DNA of 64,000 nucleotides. It comes from Theocolax elegans (taxonomy: Eukaryota > Arthropoda > Insecta > Hymenoptera > Cerocephalidae). A program made the translations under genes and the position numbers. Every line of letters starts with the position of its first letter. Within the stretch, counting starts at the first letter, position 1. The notes under the pieces were generated by a model that worked only from the letters and a program-made list of their open reading frames with translations, made no database searches and had not been told where the DNA came from. The stretch lies in assembly GCA_026168455.1 (NCBI GenBank), contig CM047431.1, positions 23,687,365-23,751,364 on the forward strand, in the 5' to 3' direction. This document shows, piece by piece, positions 21,277 through 31,946 of the stretch.

Positions 21277-21383
21277 AGCGAAATTTGGTCTAATAGGAAA
21301 TTCGTCTAACCATATTCAAAGGTATATCATCCTTTGATGGACATAAATCTATTCTTGGAATCATCACAATTTGTCCTGAATTT

Positions 21384-22202
21384 TTACCTGTTATAATTTC
21401 TCCATATATAGTGTACTACAATATTATCAATATTAGGTAAATTAAATTGTTGCAATGTTAAATTATGTTTTGATAAAACGTTGTCTATAATTTTTAAAGC
21501 CTTTTGTTCTTCTAAAATTTCAGGTAATTTAGGATCAAAGAAATGTTCTTTATATTTATTATAAAGTTTCAAGGCATCAAAATTGTGATCAAATGATATA
21601 ATGAAAGCGAAAAGTTCACATAGTGCCTGTGGAAATTGAAAATTACAATTTTCTTCTAAACATTTATCCCATTCATTATCAGTAATGAGTAAACCTCTAA
21701 CTATACATGCTTCATAAAATGTATCATAAACAACGCCTTCGGATGAGCGTATATCTTCAAAAGATTCGGTCCCACGTACTTGAAGTAATAATAATCTAAG
21801 AAAAAATCGTTCTCGATCTTTAGGATTTACATGAAACATTCTGACTAGAATGGGTTTATTAAACTTTATTCGCTTGTTCCATTCTTTTTTTATCTTGTCG
21901 TAAACATAATATTGAGGAATTTCACCATAAAGATACTTCTTGGCTTTCACATCAGATGAATTTAGTAAAAACCAACTTGTTAATTTTGTTCGATGATTTT
22001 TATTAATTAATTTGTCTTCAGATCCTTCTTTAAAATAGACAAATTGTTCATCTTCAAGATGTACAGCTAATCTATATATTGCATGTGATTGCAAATGTAA
22101 TTTATATTCTTTCATACGATACATAGCTTCGGGTGGACAAACATACCTTGTAGAAATATATTCGGATATTTCGTCATAATTTAGAACATTGTCTTTTTGC
22201 AC
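21384..22202 (-). pseudogene. Helitron Rep-helicase, linker region
   Basis: The 272-codon frame contains DEISEYISTRYVCPPEAMYR, VHLEDEQFVYFKEG, LTSWFLLN, YGEIPQYYVYD and DVKAKK-type blocks. These are the conserved region between the HUH endonuclease and the helicase in Helitrons (E-[IA]-..Y...RY..P.EA-.R, then LTAWF). It continues to LLLLQVRGTESFEDIRSSEG, VVYDTFYEACIVRGLL and ends LPNIDNIVV, just before the expected Walker A motif, which is absent. Downstream of it the deletion fuses to the helicase C-terminus. Confidence 0.85.
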
Positions 22203-22554
22203 ATTTTCAATTTCTACATTTTTTGTTTCTGTATTACTGAATTTTATTAAAGCTGTATCTGGACCTTTGTAAAGATATTTTTGTCTCAGATCTTCTTTAA
22301 ATAGACAAATTGTTCATCTTCAAGATGTACAGCTAATCTATATATTGCATGTGATTGCAAATGTAATTTATATTCTTTCATACGATACATAGCTTCGGGT
22401 GGACAAACATACCTTGTAGAAATATATTCGGATATTTCGTCATAATTTAGAACATTGTCTTTTTGCACATTTTCAATTTCTACATTTTTGTTTCTGTATT
22501 ACTGAATTTTATTAAAGCTGTATCTGGACCTTTGTAAAGATATTTAAATAAATA
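22023..22554 (-). repeat. 266-bp tandem duplication within the Helitron ORF
   Basis: Codons MQKDNVLNYDEISEYIST and following appear at 22202 and again at 22468, offset 266 bp. The unit joins QFVYFKE-type sequence to YLYKGPD-type sequence. The copies differ by at least one T in a run (22495 region), which shifts the frame in the upstream copy. It disrupts the Rep protein between its Tyr motif and the linker. Confidence 0.85.
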
Positions 22555-23595
22555 TTTTATAGATTTTATTGTATTACATATTTCTACGTTAATGTGAAAT
22601 TCAAGTTTTAGAAGTAGATATGGATTATATGGAACAACAAAACTGTTATCCGCGATTTTATTGTTGGAGTATGTTATTTTTATTTCGTTATTTCGTCTAC
22701 GATAAATTGGATAACCATTAGATGTTTGTGTTTTAGTACTAAAACATTTTGGATAATCTTTTGTACAATATATTTTACTTCCATCCATACATACACTATT
22801 TTTATTCTGAATTCCACAAGGACCATGAATCATATTTTGTTTTACTATTTCATATAGTCTCGGAAATTTATTTTTATCAGGAATTTCTGCACATATGATA
22901 TTATCAATTTGATCTGTATTTCGAATTTTGTTTAGTTCAGTTAACCATAATAACATATGAATGTGGGGCAGTCCTCGTATTTGAAATTCTATAACATAAA
23001 TGTAAGAATTAACTTGACCAAGAATTTCGTGTTTCAATAATTCCTCCATTAATAACTTTACTTTTAGGGCAAATACACGCACTATCAGATCTGGTCTGTC
23101 AAGCGTATTTTCATATTCTAATAAATTTTCTGTAATCTCGTTCCATTTAGGATTGCACGTCATTGTCAGAAAAATGTCTGGTTTTCCATTATTTTGCATT
23201 ATGGTTGTTGCATCTAAAAAGTTCTGTTGCATCGCTCTAGGACTACCTATATAACTAGCCGGTAGTATAACCATTTTACCAATAGAAACATGTTTATTAT
23301 TATTTTTATTGTTAAGTTGATCCATTAAACCTTTATATCGATCAGTTCGTAATTTATGCTGATCTTTTCTAATAAAATACAGACGAGTATTTTCAACTTT
23401 AAACCATGAGTTTAGGATAAACTGGTTTGATAAACTTTTGAGATTTAAACATGGATTAAATTCTTTTCGAATACTAAATCTATATGAATAATATTGCAAG
23501 GCAGATATATTATTATATTTTTTTTCATCTGGTAAACTTTTCATACATGGTTCCCAACCTGAATCACCAAAAGGAAATATTAATGGATACACCAT
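22480..23595 (-). pseudogene. Helitron Rep (HUH endonuclease) domain
   Basis: The frame reads YPLIFPFGDSGWEPCMKS at its start, ILPASYIGSPRAMQQNFLDA, DIFLTMTCNPKWNEI, then the HUH metal site GLPHIHMLLWL, then CMDGSKIYCTKDYPKCF and finally YLFKYLYKGPD with the two catalytic Tyr residues (Y-x3-Y form). This is the Helitron_like_N plus Rep layout. Rolling-circle transposition would be initiated by this domain. Upstream the frame is interrupted by an in-frame TGA at 23641-23643, and downstream by the 266-bp duplication. Confidence 0.9.
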
Positions 23596-23640
23596 TGGGT
23601 CAATGTCTTTGTTTATAATTGCAATTGATTGAGGTTTTTT

Positions 23641-24177
23641 TCATTTTTGAAAAATACATATATCTCTGTTAGAAGGTGGTTCTCCATTTTCTCCAACATA
23701 GACGATAGCAACTTCATTACATACTGCTATTTGCGATTTGTTTTTTAATGCTTTATCTCTAGTTAAATACATTTTAATTTCTTGAATTGAACGATCTAAT
23801 CTTATTGAACGTTCATGTTCTTCGTGTTCAATTTCATGCATCACTTTATAAGCACTTGCAAATGGATTTATATCACGTAATATACTATCTAAATCTTGTA
23901 CTAATTCCTTGTCTAAATTATTTTGATTCGACTGAGACAATCTGTATTCGTTTGCAATTTGATTATCAAGTATATACAATTGGCCAAATTTTGGACGATC
24001 TAATTCATTTGGGTGTAAAGCATATGTATTATAATATATTTGTCCACATATTTTTAATACTTGTGGTCCAACAGTAGAAAAATATGCTAATTTAGCACCA
24101 AAACTTGCAAATGCTAATAAATTGGTGTAAATTCTGATATTTTGTCTAAAATTCTTATCTTTGTTACTTTGTCCCAA
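23641..24177 (-). pseudogene. Helitron N-terminal region
   Basis: The translation contains NIRIYTNLLAFASFGAKL, QVLKICGQIYYNTYALHP, KFGQLYILDNQIANEYR and INPFASAYKVMHE, the well-conserved N-terminal part of Helitron Rep-helicase (FAS-[MF]-GA..., G-[QP]-IYH, QLYI-D, NP-[YF]). It ends at an in-frame TGA; the next residues continue into the Rep domain in the same frame. It overlaps the preceding ORF by 14 bp in a different frame, which marks a frameshift. Confidence 0.85.
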
Positions 24178-24790
24178 AATATTTTGTTAGATTTTCAGGA
24201 TAAATATTATAATTTTCAAGTTTTATTTTATTTCTATGACAACAATCAGAATACCTATTGTCATTTTTAATTTTATTTTTAAAATGTTTTGCTTCACAAA
24301 ATACACATTCATAAATTAATTTTCCAAGGTAATTGCACTCAATAATAGATTCATCGAAATCCCATTCTTGTGAAAATGAGCTATAAATAGGATTCCCATG
24401 TAAAATATCTGTTTTAACGTTTTTTTTATGTTTTACCGAATTTTTTATAAATTTTCCTTTTCGTTCAGTATCATTTAATTTGACTTCAGTACTTATTTGG
24501 TTTATTAACTCGCCCTTAATTTTTATAATTTCTATTCTTTCATTCTTCTCTAATTCTTGAGATGCAGCCAAATTTTCAATTTCTTTAGCTTCACATTGTT
24601 TATTTCTATATTTACGTTTTTGTTCTGCTTCAATTAATTTCTGTTCTTCAGTCATTTTTTTCCTTTTTTGGCTTTTCATTTTTGAAATTTCATTTTTTCT
24701 ATTAATAGATTGTGATTTTCTAAAATTACGTTTGCGTTCAGCTTCAAGTCTACATGCTGTTCTGCATAAATTTGCAAAAAATATTCTCAC
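24164..24790 (-). pseudogene. Helitron N-terminus with zinc finger
   Basis: The first ~110 codons are Lys/Glu/Arg-rich (RKMTEEQKLIEAEQKRKYRN type, probably coiled-coil). The end carries CVFCEAKHFKNKIKND...DCCHRNKIKL, the C-x2-C...CCH zinc-finger block typical of animal Helitrons. The next domain lies in another frame. The first ~13 codons fall within the neighbouring hairpin minisatellite, so the true start is uncertain. Confidence 0.8.
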
Positions 24791-25150
24791 TTCCTGAAGA
24801 CGATGTCCTGGTGGTCAGGGTAACCTCCAGGTTATCCTGACATCGTCCGCAGGGAAGTCTACATGCCTTTCTGTTTAAATTTGCAAAAAATATTGTCACT
24901 ACCTGAAGACGATGTCCAGGTGGTCAGAGTAACTTCCAGGTTATCCTGACATCCTCCGCAGGGAAGTCTACATGCTGTTCTGCATAAAATTGCAAAAAAT
25001 ATTCTCACCTCCTTAAGACGATGTCCAGGTGGTCAGGGTAACCTCCAAGTAATCCTGATATCCTCCACAGGAATGTCTACATGCCTTTTTACTTGAATTT
25101 GCCAAAAAAAATTTTCACTTCCTGGAGACGATGTCCAGCTGGTCAGGGTG
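24748..25150. repeat. ~108-bp minisatellite of palindromic units (four copies)
   Basis: Units start AAGTCTACATGC at about 24748, 24856, 24965 and 25074. Each contains an imperfect hairpin with outer arms GACGATGTC / GACATCGTC and inner arms GTCAGGGTAACCT / AGGTTATCCTGAC around CC; later units are eroded. The array lies at the 5' side of the Helitron coding region and takes in its first codons. It is followed by CCCTCACCCTCA-type short repeats and three GCCGGAC units near 25280. Confidence 0.8.
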
Positions 25151-26838
25151 ACCCCATCCCTATCCCTCCACCCTCACCCTCACCTTGACCTCTTCACCAC
25201 AACACACTTACCCTTATACACATGCATATATATAAAACATAATAAAAAGACGCCCAATGGTGAATGTCGAACGCCAAACGCCGGACGCCGGACGCCGGAC
25301 ACTTTTGAGGAAAATTTTTAATTATAATAAGAAGATAAGATATCATCTGTACAAAACTGATTAAATTTAAATATCCACGATCGATATTGATTATGTGTAG
25401 ATATAGATATATACAGGGTGTTCTAAAATTCATTCCGTTAATTTTGCAGACATATAAAGCTCGAAATTCTAAACAACTTTTCTATTAGACAAATTTTGAT
25501 TTAGAGCTTATTTATCAAGATATTGTTAATTAAACATTATTCTTTCGAGTCAATCAGAGCGCAGCAGCCGGCAATGGGCTGTGCACTGAAACCGAAAGCG
25601 GTGCGTGGAGGGAGCGCCCGCAAAGGAGAAGACGAAATTAAAAATGTAAACAAACTCGCATATTGGACGATTAATTTGAAATTGAACAGGTTAATATGCG
25701 ACAAAATTAAGAGAATCGGGAGATCAAAAAATGGCCAATAAGGAAATGTCAAGCCTTATTATTTAATTATTTAATTCTATTACGCATTTTAAATAATTTA
25801 TTATTTAATAAATTAATACCAAAGATATATTAGAAACCACTTCATCGAATAAACTGCAATTTTAACAGTAATGATTTTAATCCACTTAAATAAAACAGAA
25901 TTTTGTAAATCAATTTGAATTATTAATGTTAATTATTATATTAAAAAATTAATTATTTAGCTGTTTATTAAACAATTTTTTAATTTCTAAGTATAAATTT
26001 TACCATATTAGCACAGTCTGTTTAAAAGTTACTGTTAAAATTTCAGTCTATTCGATGAAATGATTTCTGGGATATCCTATTCATTATGGAAAAAAGTCCT
26101 CATATCATCTCATATCGTATCAAAAAATCTCATATCATCAGGGTATAGAGTCTCTTATAATTAATTAAAATATTTCCCTAGTAGATATATAAATGTAGCA
26201 TTTTTAAGTCAGAAAATGGCCAATTATCATAAAATACTCAATAAATGCCGAATTAATAGCAAAATTAGATTTTTTTTAACCTTAAATGTTAAATTTTTAC
26301 TAGGGTTAAGCTACACATAAATTGGCCAAAAAAATTAAATTAAAACTTTACAAATAATATTTTGTGTAAAAAATTAAGTAATGTTTCAATTGTTATGAAA
26401 ACAATTATTAGTTAATAATATAGAATTGTTTTTTCAATTTTAATTCAGGCTTGTCTCCTTAATAAAATAGATATGAGTGATTATACGACAAGTGTACATA
26501 AATTTTAAAATGGCTCGGGTTTTTTAGATAGATTAAAAATATAATCCAGAATCTGCAAGACATTTTAATCCAAGATATTAATTTCTATCAGAGTTATGCG
26601 AGTGGTAACAACAGTTTATTCCTTTATTCCATTTTTCACTATATTGGAAGTTAAATACCTTATAAAATACCTCAAAATAAGTAACCTTTTTGTATTACAT
26701 ATTTAATGGGAAAAAGTTTGAACTGGTCAATATAATTGTTTACCATTTTTACAAATACATAATTTGCAGTAATAAAATTGGCTATCAAACCTCATTTTGT
26801 TAGTTTTGATTTTGGACTGTCCGACAGCATCAATATGG

Positions 26839-27610
26839 TGTTACGTCCTAGGGTAGACGTAACGTAGAAAAATTAAATAGACTGAATTTAAATTAAAAAT
26901 AGAAGTTCCCCGTTTTAGTACGCGTATAGCGTCAAGGATGGGTGGCAATTCTCCTCAGTATAGCACAGGTCATAGACCCTTCCGAAATTTACGTGCATGG
27001 GTAAGCCCGAGGTGCAACAATGAGTGAAGGCGAGGAAAGGAAAACAACCAACCTTATCGGGCGGGAGATCTACGGTTGACCGGTGGCTGCAACTGCTCGG
27101 CTGTCTTTCTCGCTCTCGTTGATCCTCGATACAGAGACTCCCTTACAATAGAAATGCGGTATAGACTAATTTGGATTTTAAAGGGAATAGGAAAAAGACT
27201 GGTGTTTGAAGGTTTAAAAATACTGAACAATGACTTTCGGTATTCTTGCTTTATTTCGCGTTAAGATTTGGATACAGGAGTTTACCTTACTTGAGAAAGG
27301 ACTAAAGAGCAAGAGCGCACACCCCTGCGCGACATCCCTATTTATATCAAGGGTTTGGGGTGGAGTTTTGGTTCCTCTTGACCAATCAAATATTGTACAT
27401 TTACTTAATTAATTTATTCTTTGTCATGCGTGAATTATTAAGTTATTGGCTAGAATTTTTCAAGGCGGTTCCTGTCTTTGACGAGGACATCCTACTTTAC
27501 GTATTAAATGTGTGCGCACGTGTGTGCGTATGTGTGTGTGCATATGTGTGTGTATATGTGTGTGTATGTGTACGCGCCTGTGTGTACGTTGCGTCTATCA
27601 TGACGCGACA
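26839..27610 (-). repeat. Provirus 3' LTR
   Basis: In element sense the LTR begins TGTCGCGTCATGATAGACGC and ends GACGTAACA. It carries a TG/CA-rich microsatellite (27510-27590) near its start. It differs from the 5' LTR by a small change near 27430 (GAATTATTAAG against GACCTAATTAAG) and essentially nothing else that I noticed. Confidence 0.9.
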
Positions 27611-27622
27611 CCTCTCCCCTTA
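27611..27622 (-). other. Provirus polypurine tract
   Basis: In element sense TAAGGGGAGAGG directly precedes the 3' LTR. Together with the primer site at the other end it fixes the element's orientation. Confidence 0.85.
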
Positions 27623-27654
27623 GAGAAGTTTAACGCCAGGCGTAAACGTCCACA

Positions 27655-27795
27655 CGTTTGTTGTCTTGTTTGTTTTTTTTTGTTTGTTGTTTTTTTTTGT
27701 TTATTTGTTTGTTAATTTTTTTTTGTTTGTTGTTTTTTTGTTTGTTGTTTTTTTTGTTTATTTATTTATTTATTTATTATTTTTTTTTTTTCTTA
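27655..27795. repeat. T-rich (TTTGTTTG)n low-complexity tract
   Basis: About 140 bp of T with regularly spaced G (and TTTA at the end) lie between the polypurine tract and the accessory gene; in element sense this is an A-rich 3' untranslated tract. Open frames through it (Phe/Leu/Cys-rich) are artefacts. Confidence 0.85.
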
Positions 27796-28010
27796 AAAAC
27801 TAGATATTACAATTATCGCTACATAAATTGGTATATACATATATATATTATTGTATTTTGTTTATAAATAGATATATGCATATGAATATATATTTTTTTT
27901 ATTTTTCTTTCATTTGTGCATTTATTCTAGTAAATCTAAAAAGAGGAAGAAGGAGAGAAATGAGAATAAACATGAGGAAGGAAAAGCTAAAGGAAAAAAT
28001 CATGCATTTG

Positions 28011-28673
28011 TCAATACTCTTGTCCAGCTATCCTTCTTTGTCTTCTGAGGAGGTCGTATACTTCCTCCTTGCATGAGTCACAGACGTGGAGTGATAAGTC
28101 TCCGTATTCCCAGATGCACCAACAATTCAATCCTTGGTATCTGGGGATGTTGAATCGGCCAATGAACTCGCATCGCGGGCAATAATGCCGCGTGTTCTTC
28201 ACCCTCAAACCGCATTCCACGCAACGAGCCGGTCGTTCGACTTCTTCCGTGCTGCCGTAATTTAAGAGGGATAATCCCTCTAGGTTTAGATCGCTGTCCC
28301 AATGGTTTGTTACTCCTGGCTCCAGTAATCCGTCCATTACCTTTTCCAGAAAACTACGGTACTTCTGCCTGTGGTACCGTACCGTATTTGGATCCAAATC
28401 ATTGCAGATCCTCTCTTGTACATGTTGTGTATGCCACCATTGGCTGGCTATTCTCTCATCAGCAGTGTATGCTGGGTAGTGGTGTCCGGCTATTCCTATC
28501 CGGGCACGAGTGGTTCGTCGTACTTGACCGTCTCTCATTATGTATACCCATAAAGAAAAATATTTTCTTAGAAACTGCCACAGGACTGTCGTTTTTCTTA
28601 AAGCACGTCGTTCCGTCATCCATCCCACTGACGAATCGAGTTCTATTTCCATATCCCAGTTGTCGTTGCTCAT
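28011..28673 (-). CDS. Accessory ORF of the provirus, 220 aa, zinc-ribbon-like C-terminus
   Basis: A complete ORF from ATG (28673) to stop, not recognised as any retroviral protein. The N-terminal ~120 residues are basic and Trp/Tyr-rich (LWQFLRKYFSLWVYIMRD; SQWWHTQHVQERI). The C-terminal third has paired cysteines, CVECGLRVKNTRHYCPRC then CWCIW...HVCDSCKEEV, as expected of two zinc ribbons. No signal peptide or membrane segment, so probably nuclear or cytoplasmic. A TATA box lies 75 bp upstream (28749-28758), suggesting its own transcript. It sits between the F-type env and the 3' LTR, the position used by accessory genes of complex retroviruses. Function unknown. Confidence 0.7.
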   Translation of the reverse strand: MSNDNWDMEIELDSSVGWMTERRALRKTTVLWQFLRKYFSLWVYIMRDGQVRRTTRARIGIAGHHYPAYTADERIASQWWHTQHVQERICNDLDPNTVRYHRQKYRSFLEKVMDGLLEPGVTNHWDSDLNLEGLSLLNYGSTEEVERPARCVECGLRVKNTRHYCPRCEFIGRFNIPRYQGLNCWCIWEYGDLSLHVCDSCKEEVYDLLRRQRRIAGQEY

Positions 28674-28748
28674 CTTGGTGTGTGAGGGTTGACGTGTGGC
28701 CGTGTTGTTGCTACAAGTAAGAATAGATTGTCAAGCGTGAAACCCCCC

Positions 28749-28758
28749 TATTTATAGG
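28749..28758 (-). promoter_or_regulatory. TATA box ahead of the accessory ORF
   Basis: In element sense CTATAAATAG, a consensus TATA box, lies about 75 bp before the ATG at 28673. The spacing leaves room for a start site about 30 bp downstream and a short leader. An internal promoter is an inference; no transcript evidence is available. Confidence 0.5.
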
Positions 28759-29036
28759 CTGGTACTGTTGGATTTTATGTTTTCTCCACCCCCGTGACTT
28801 AATTATGATTCAGGGAAAGCCCTGGATTGGATAAAAAGAAATAGATAAAATCAAGGGTTTTTTTTATAATCTACATCCTATTCATATACATATATTTACT
28901 TATTGCGCAAGTTCGAAAGTTATTATAATTTATTTATAAACAAATATTTATATTTAAATGATAAGCGAGCATACTGTTTACATTATATATTTTATTATAA
29001 TAAGTAATTGTTAATTATAAGTCATTTTTAAATGCC

Positions 29037-30425
29037 TTAAACATTGTTACTTGGTTCAGTTTTCTCGGATAAAACTGGCGTGTTCGGAGGTGGTTCTGGT
29101 TCATACGTCTTGGGTGGTGTTCTCGGAGTTGCATATACGTGTTCTCGAGGTAAGAAATTCCATTGTATTGTCGGATCAACTGGTCGCATTGGGACGTACT
29201 CTACTTTGTCTTTTTTTGATTTCCTAATACATTTTTGGAAAATATATCGACATAGTATTAAGCATCCGGCAAAAAGCATAAGTATAATAACCATTCCATG
29301 TAAGTAAGCATCAGTTATTTGATTTTCAATTTTAACATTAATAGTTTTATCCGGTTTTAAATCGCTCGGAAGGTTTTTTCCTGCTCCGATCAACTGCAAT
29401 GGTGGTAAATAGTACGTGTCCTTTTCTCTCACCAGCAGCTCTGAAGCGTAGTAGATGTTATCGTGAACCTTAAAGTGGCAGCCCGCTGAGAGGGAAATCG
29501 TTCCTGCTTGTTGAAAAGTGTATGTCTCCTCGAATCCTGGACAAAATACATTTACGAGTGTAGGCTTTGCGACTGAGTAAACATAGTGTCTTGGATGAGC
29601 AGTTTTAATGATGTATAAGTTCTTGCCTTTCATAAAATTAATTCTACATGAACTAAAAGTTGCATAGTCTTGTTCCAGTAATAATTTGCTTTCACACTCT
29701 CGTTGGAGATGCACAGGGTTTTCCCTTACGCATATATAATTCCTCTGTAATTTAATACATCTCGACAGCTGTGTTGTACTTAAAAAGGTGTGTTTTTCCC
29801 CGTTGGGAAGAGAGGCTATAAAATCGTCCATGGGTTGAATGTACGCTGCATTATGGATTAAATCCCCTTGTTGGAAAACTGGCACTGGTAGCATTTTGTA
29901 CAAAGTGTGCGTTTCCTTTTCTACCATTGGTATTATTATTTGCATAATTATGTGATCTTTATAAATTGTTAATTCTCTTGGAGCGAACTCGGCAATTATC
30001 GCCGCATTTATTTGTTCAATTTTTACCGGACTCTTGGTTTCGGATACTTTTTCTATCATTTTTAAAATAATTCTTAAATTTCTTGTAGCGCCGGAAAACT
30101 TTGTTGTTGACAATAAACTTGTTATCGTGTTGGCTATATCCAAGTAACTATCCAAATTTTGTAATGCTAGATTGATTGTTTCCTCAACTCTTGATTTGTC
30201 AATATCTATTACTCCTTTTTCTCCTTGTAGTATTTGTAATATCGCTTCCAGTTGCTTCATTTCTACAGACATTTTTTCTAAAGTTTGTATGATTTCATTA
30301 TCTATGTATGCCTTTGCTGTACCTCTTCCTAACATTGCTTCTCGAGAGTGATGTCTCATTTGCGTAATAATTGATACTATAGCTAGTGATGAATTTTTTG
30401 TAAATGCGTTTTCGTCCCCCCCCCT
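29037..30425 (-). CDS. env: Baculo_F/errantivirus-type envelope, main part
   Basis: The open frame begins before the ATG at 30359, at about the G run at 30416-30424. It has long amphipathic helices (KMSVEMKQLEAILQILQGEK; VEETINLALQNLDSYLDIAN), then HIIMQIIIPMVEKETHTLYK and LPVPVFQQGD, then Cys-containing strands (CIKLQRNYICVRENP, CESKLLLEQDYATFSSC, CPGFEETYTF...AGCHFKV), a transmembrane segment GMVIILMLFAGCLILCRYIF and a cytoplasmic tail with Pro/Thr repeats. This is the Baculo_F (PF12259) layout of errantivirus Env, a class I fusion protein. I see no furin-type cleavage motif. It would be expressed from a spliced or internal message. Confidence 0.8.
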   Translation of the reverse strand, partial: RGGDENAFTKNSSLAIVSIITQMRHHSREAMLGRGTAKAYIDNEIIQTLEKMSVEMKQLEAILQILQGEKGVIDIDKSRVEETINLALQNLDSYLDIANTITSLLSTTKFSGATRNLRIILKMIEKVSETKSPVKIEQINAAIIAEFAPRELTIYKDHIIMQIIIPMVEKETHTLYKMLPVPVFQQGDLIHNAAYIQPMDDFIASLPNGEKHTFLSTTQLSRCIKLQRNYICVRENPVHLQRECESKLLLEQDYATFSSCRINFMKGKNLYIIKTAHPRHYVYSVAKPTLVNVFCPGFEETYTFQQAGTISLSAGCHFKVHDNIYYASELLVREKDTYYLPPLQLIGAGKNLPSDLKPDKTINVKIENQITDAYLHGMVIILMLFAGCLILCRYIFQKCIRKSKKDKVEYVPMRPVDPTIQWNFLPREHVYATPRTPPKTYEPEPPPNTPVLSEKTEPSNNV

Positions 30426-30795
30426 TATCTAAAACTTCGTCTCCTGACGAATATGAAGTCGCTGAAGTGATATAAGCGTCTCTTATTCTAGAGAACTCGC
30501 GCATTTTTTCTTGTAATAAATAAATTCTGCTTATCGTTACCGCGTCCTTTAGCCTTGTATACGTGTCGGATTGTACAATATCTTGTATTATTTTTGTAAA
30601 ATTTTCTTGGATTCCAAAAACTTTCTGCGTGTCAATTGTAGTTATTATACACCATTCTTGTTTAATAAAGTCTATTTTTTGCAATCGATTAAAAATGATT
30701 CCGGGGTTACTTCGCTCTGTTACAATTGCCTTATTTTGAGTCGTCGCAATCACAACGTGAATCACGATGGAAAATGCGCACATAATCTTCTCCAT
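30298..30795 (-). pseudogene. env: Baculo_F-type envelope, N-terminal part (frame break at G run)
   Basis: I place the start at the ATG at 30795 (MEKIMCAFSIVIHVVIATT, a signal peptide) rather than at 30840. The ectodomain start NPGIIFNRLQKIDFIKQEW and the following IITTID segment are typical of errantivirus Env. The reading frame passes into out-of-frame sequence at a run of nine G (30416-30424) and ends at 30298, while the rest of Env continues in the next frame. The change is one base in size and lies in a homopolymer, so it may be either an inactivating mutation or a sequence error. Confidence 0.75.
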
Positions 30796-31008
30796 TTTGT
30801 CTGTAACATAATAATAAAAAAAAAACCTTATTATGTCCAATATATTGTTCCTTTATTTATGTGCGTTTGTATATAAATTTTTTTTTTTTTAACATATTTT
30901 TCCTATGCGTTCCAATTCATCGTATTATGTTAATTACACATATTTTTATGTTTCTCTGAGATTTATTTCCATATGCGCTTAATGTCATAGGTATACGCAT
31001 AATTTCTT

Positions 31009-31497
31009 TCATTCAGCTTTATTTTCCTTTTTTATCTCCTGAATCTTTGGATTTGTTGATTCCGCTCTACTGGTTTCTGTATGTTGGTCGATTCCTTTAG
31101 TGCTTCGTTTACATAATACTTTTGTGCTCTCTTCGAATAGAATACTATTTTGTTTATTTACTCGCGCTGGAGTCAAGAAATTCCATTTAAGTTGTTCTCG
31201 AGGTTGTAATTGCGATGTTATACATTCGTGTAGTCCGCCATTTACGCGCGTTAATACATATCCATTACATTTAACTTCTTGCTCGATAAGACAACTTTTG
31301 AAAGGAATTGGGAGTCCGCAACAAAAACATTTTAGATCAGTAAAAGTACAAATTAATTCGCGTATCGTTCGTGTAGCACAAAATGAAAACCGAATTTTTT
31401 CTATGTGTGATAATTTCGTCGTATAACAATAATGACACAGGTATGTATTATGACAAAAATAGCAAAGTCGCTCCCAATTTCTTACTAAAACTGACAT
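31009..31497 (-). CDS. Cys-rich accessory ORF of the provirus, 162 aa
   Basis: A complete ORF, not recognised. The first 90 residues contain many Cys/His (CYFCHNTYLCHYC, then CATRT...C, CFCCGLPIPFKSC, C...NGGLHEC), suggesting a zinc-binding fold. The C-terminal half is hydrophilic and charged (KGIDQHTETSRAESTNPK). It contains LKWNFLTPARV, reminiscent of IQWNFLPREHV in the tail of the downstream F-type envelope; this may be coincidence or a shared short motif. No signal peptide or membrane segment. It lies between the Gag-like ORF and the F-type env. Confidence 0.55.
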   Translation of the reverse strand: MSVLVRNWERLCYFCHNTYLCHYCYTTKLSHIEKIRFSFCATRTIRELICTFTDLKCFCCGLPIPFKSCLIEQEVKCNGYVLTRVNGGLHECITSQLQPREQLKWNFLTPARVNKQNSILFEESTKVLCKRSTKGIDQHTETSRAESTNPKIQEIKKENKAE

Positions 31498-31946
31498 TTT
31501 TTTTTTATTAATATAGTATACTGTTTAAACTTATAGAATATTCCTATACTGTCTAAATATAGGTATTATGTATATATATATATATCTTCAATTCTTAATT
31601 AAAATTTTATATCGATAGGCAAACCGCAAACAGTAGCAAGTAAATAAATAATGAACTATATATATATATATATTACGTTCCCTTATTTTACGTAATATTA
31701 ATTTTTAGTCCTAAGATTAATTGAGTCTTTTGTCCCTAAAGTACTTAGACAGATTTGCTAATAATATTTCATTAGTATTTATCGCAAAAGGTTACTATAA
31801 TCTTGCGTAGAAAAGAACTGGATGCGGCAGAATTGGCCTGTAGCATGAAAGGTTTCGATTTTCCCATCGATCTACACCATCGTCCATTCAATTCTGTATG
31901 GATAATAAAAAAAAAGTCGATTATTTATTTTATGTATTTAAATTAA

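Larger units (their letters stand above)
18611..21376. repeat. Tandem duplication, 1383-bp period, two copies
   Basis: Copy 1 is 18611-19993 and copy 2 is 19994-21376; every feature in the first recurs exactly 1383 bp later. The unit starts in the copia RNase H, crosses the copia 3' LTR and the 64-bp array, and ends in the Helitron helicase. The junctions share TGAAT. I noticed no differences between the copies, so the event is very recent or reflects an assembly artefact. Confidence 0.9.

Noticed and set aside
24790..25150. CRISPR-like array
   Set aside because: Units of ~108 bp are repeats throughout without unique spacers, and the context is a eukaryotic transposon.
25413..25440. ACAGGGTGTTC as a transposon terminus
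   Set aside because: Such a motif is common at ends of insect elements, but no matching second end could be located.
27076..27412. Small ORFs inside the LTRs (repeated at 42058-42394)
   Set aside because: They are present in both LTRs because the LTRs are duplicates, and have no coding signature.
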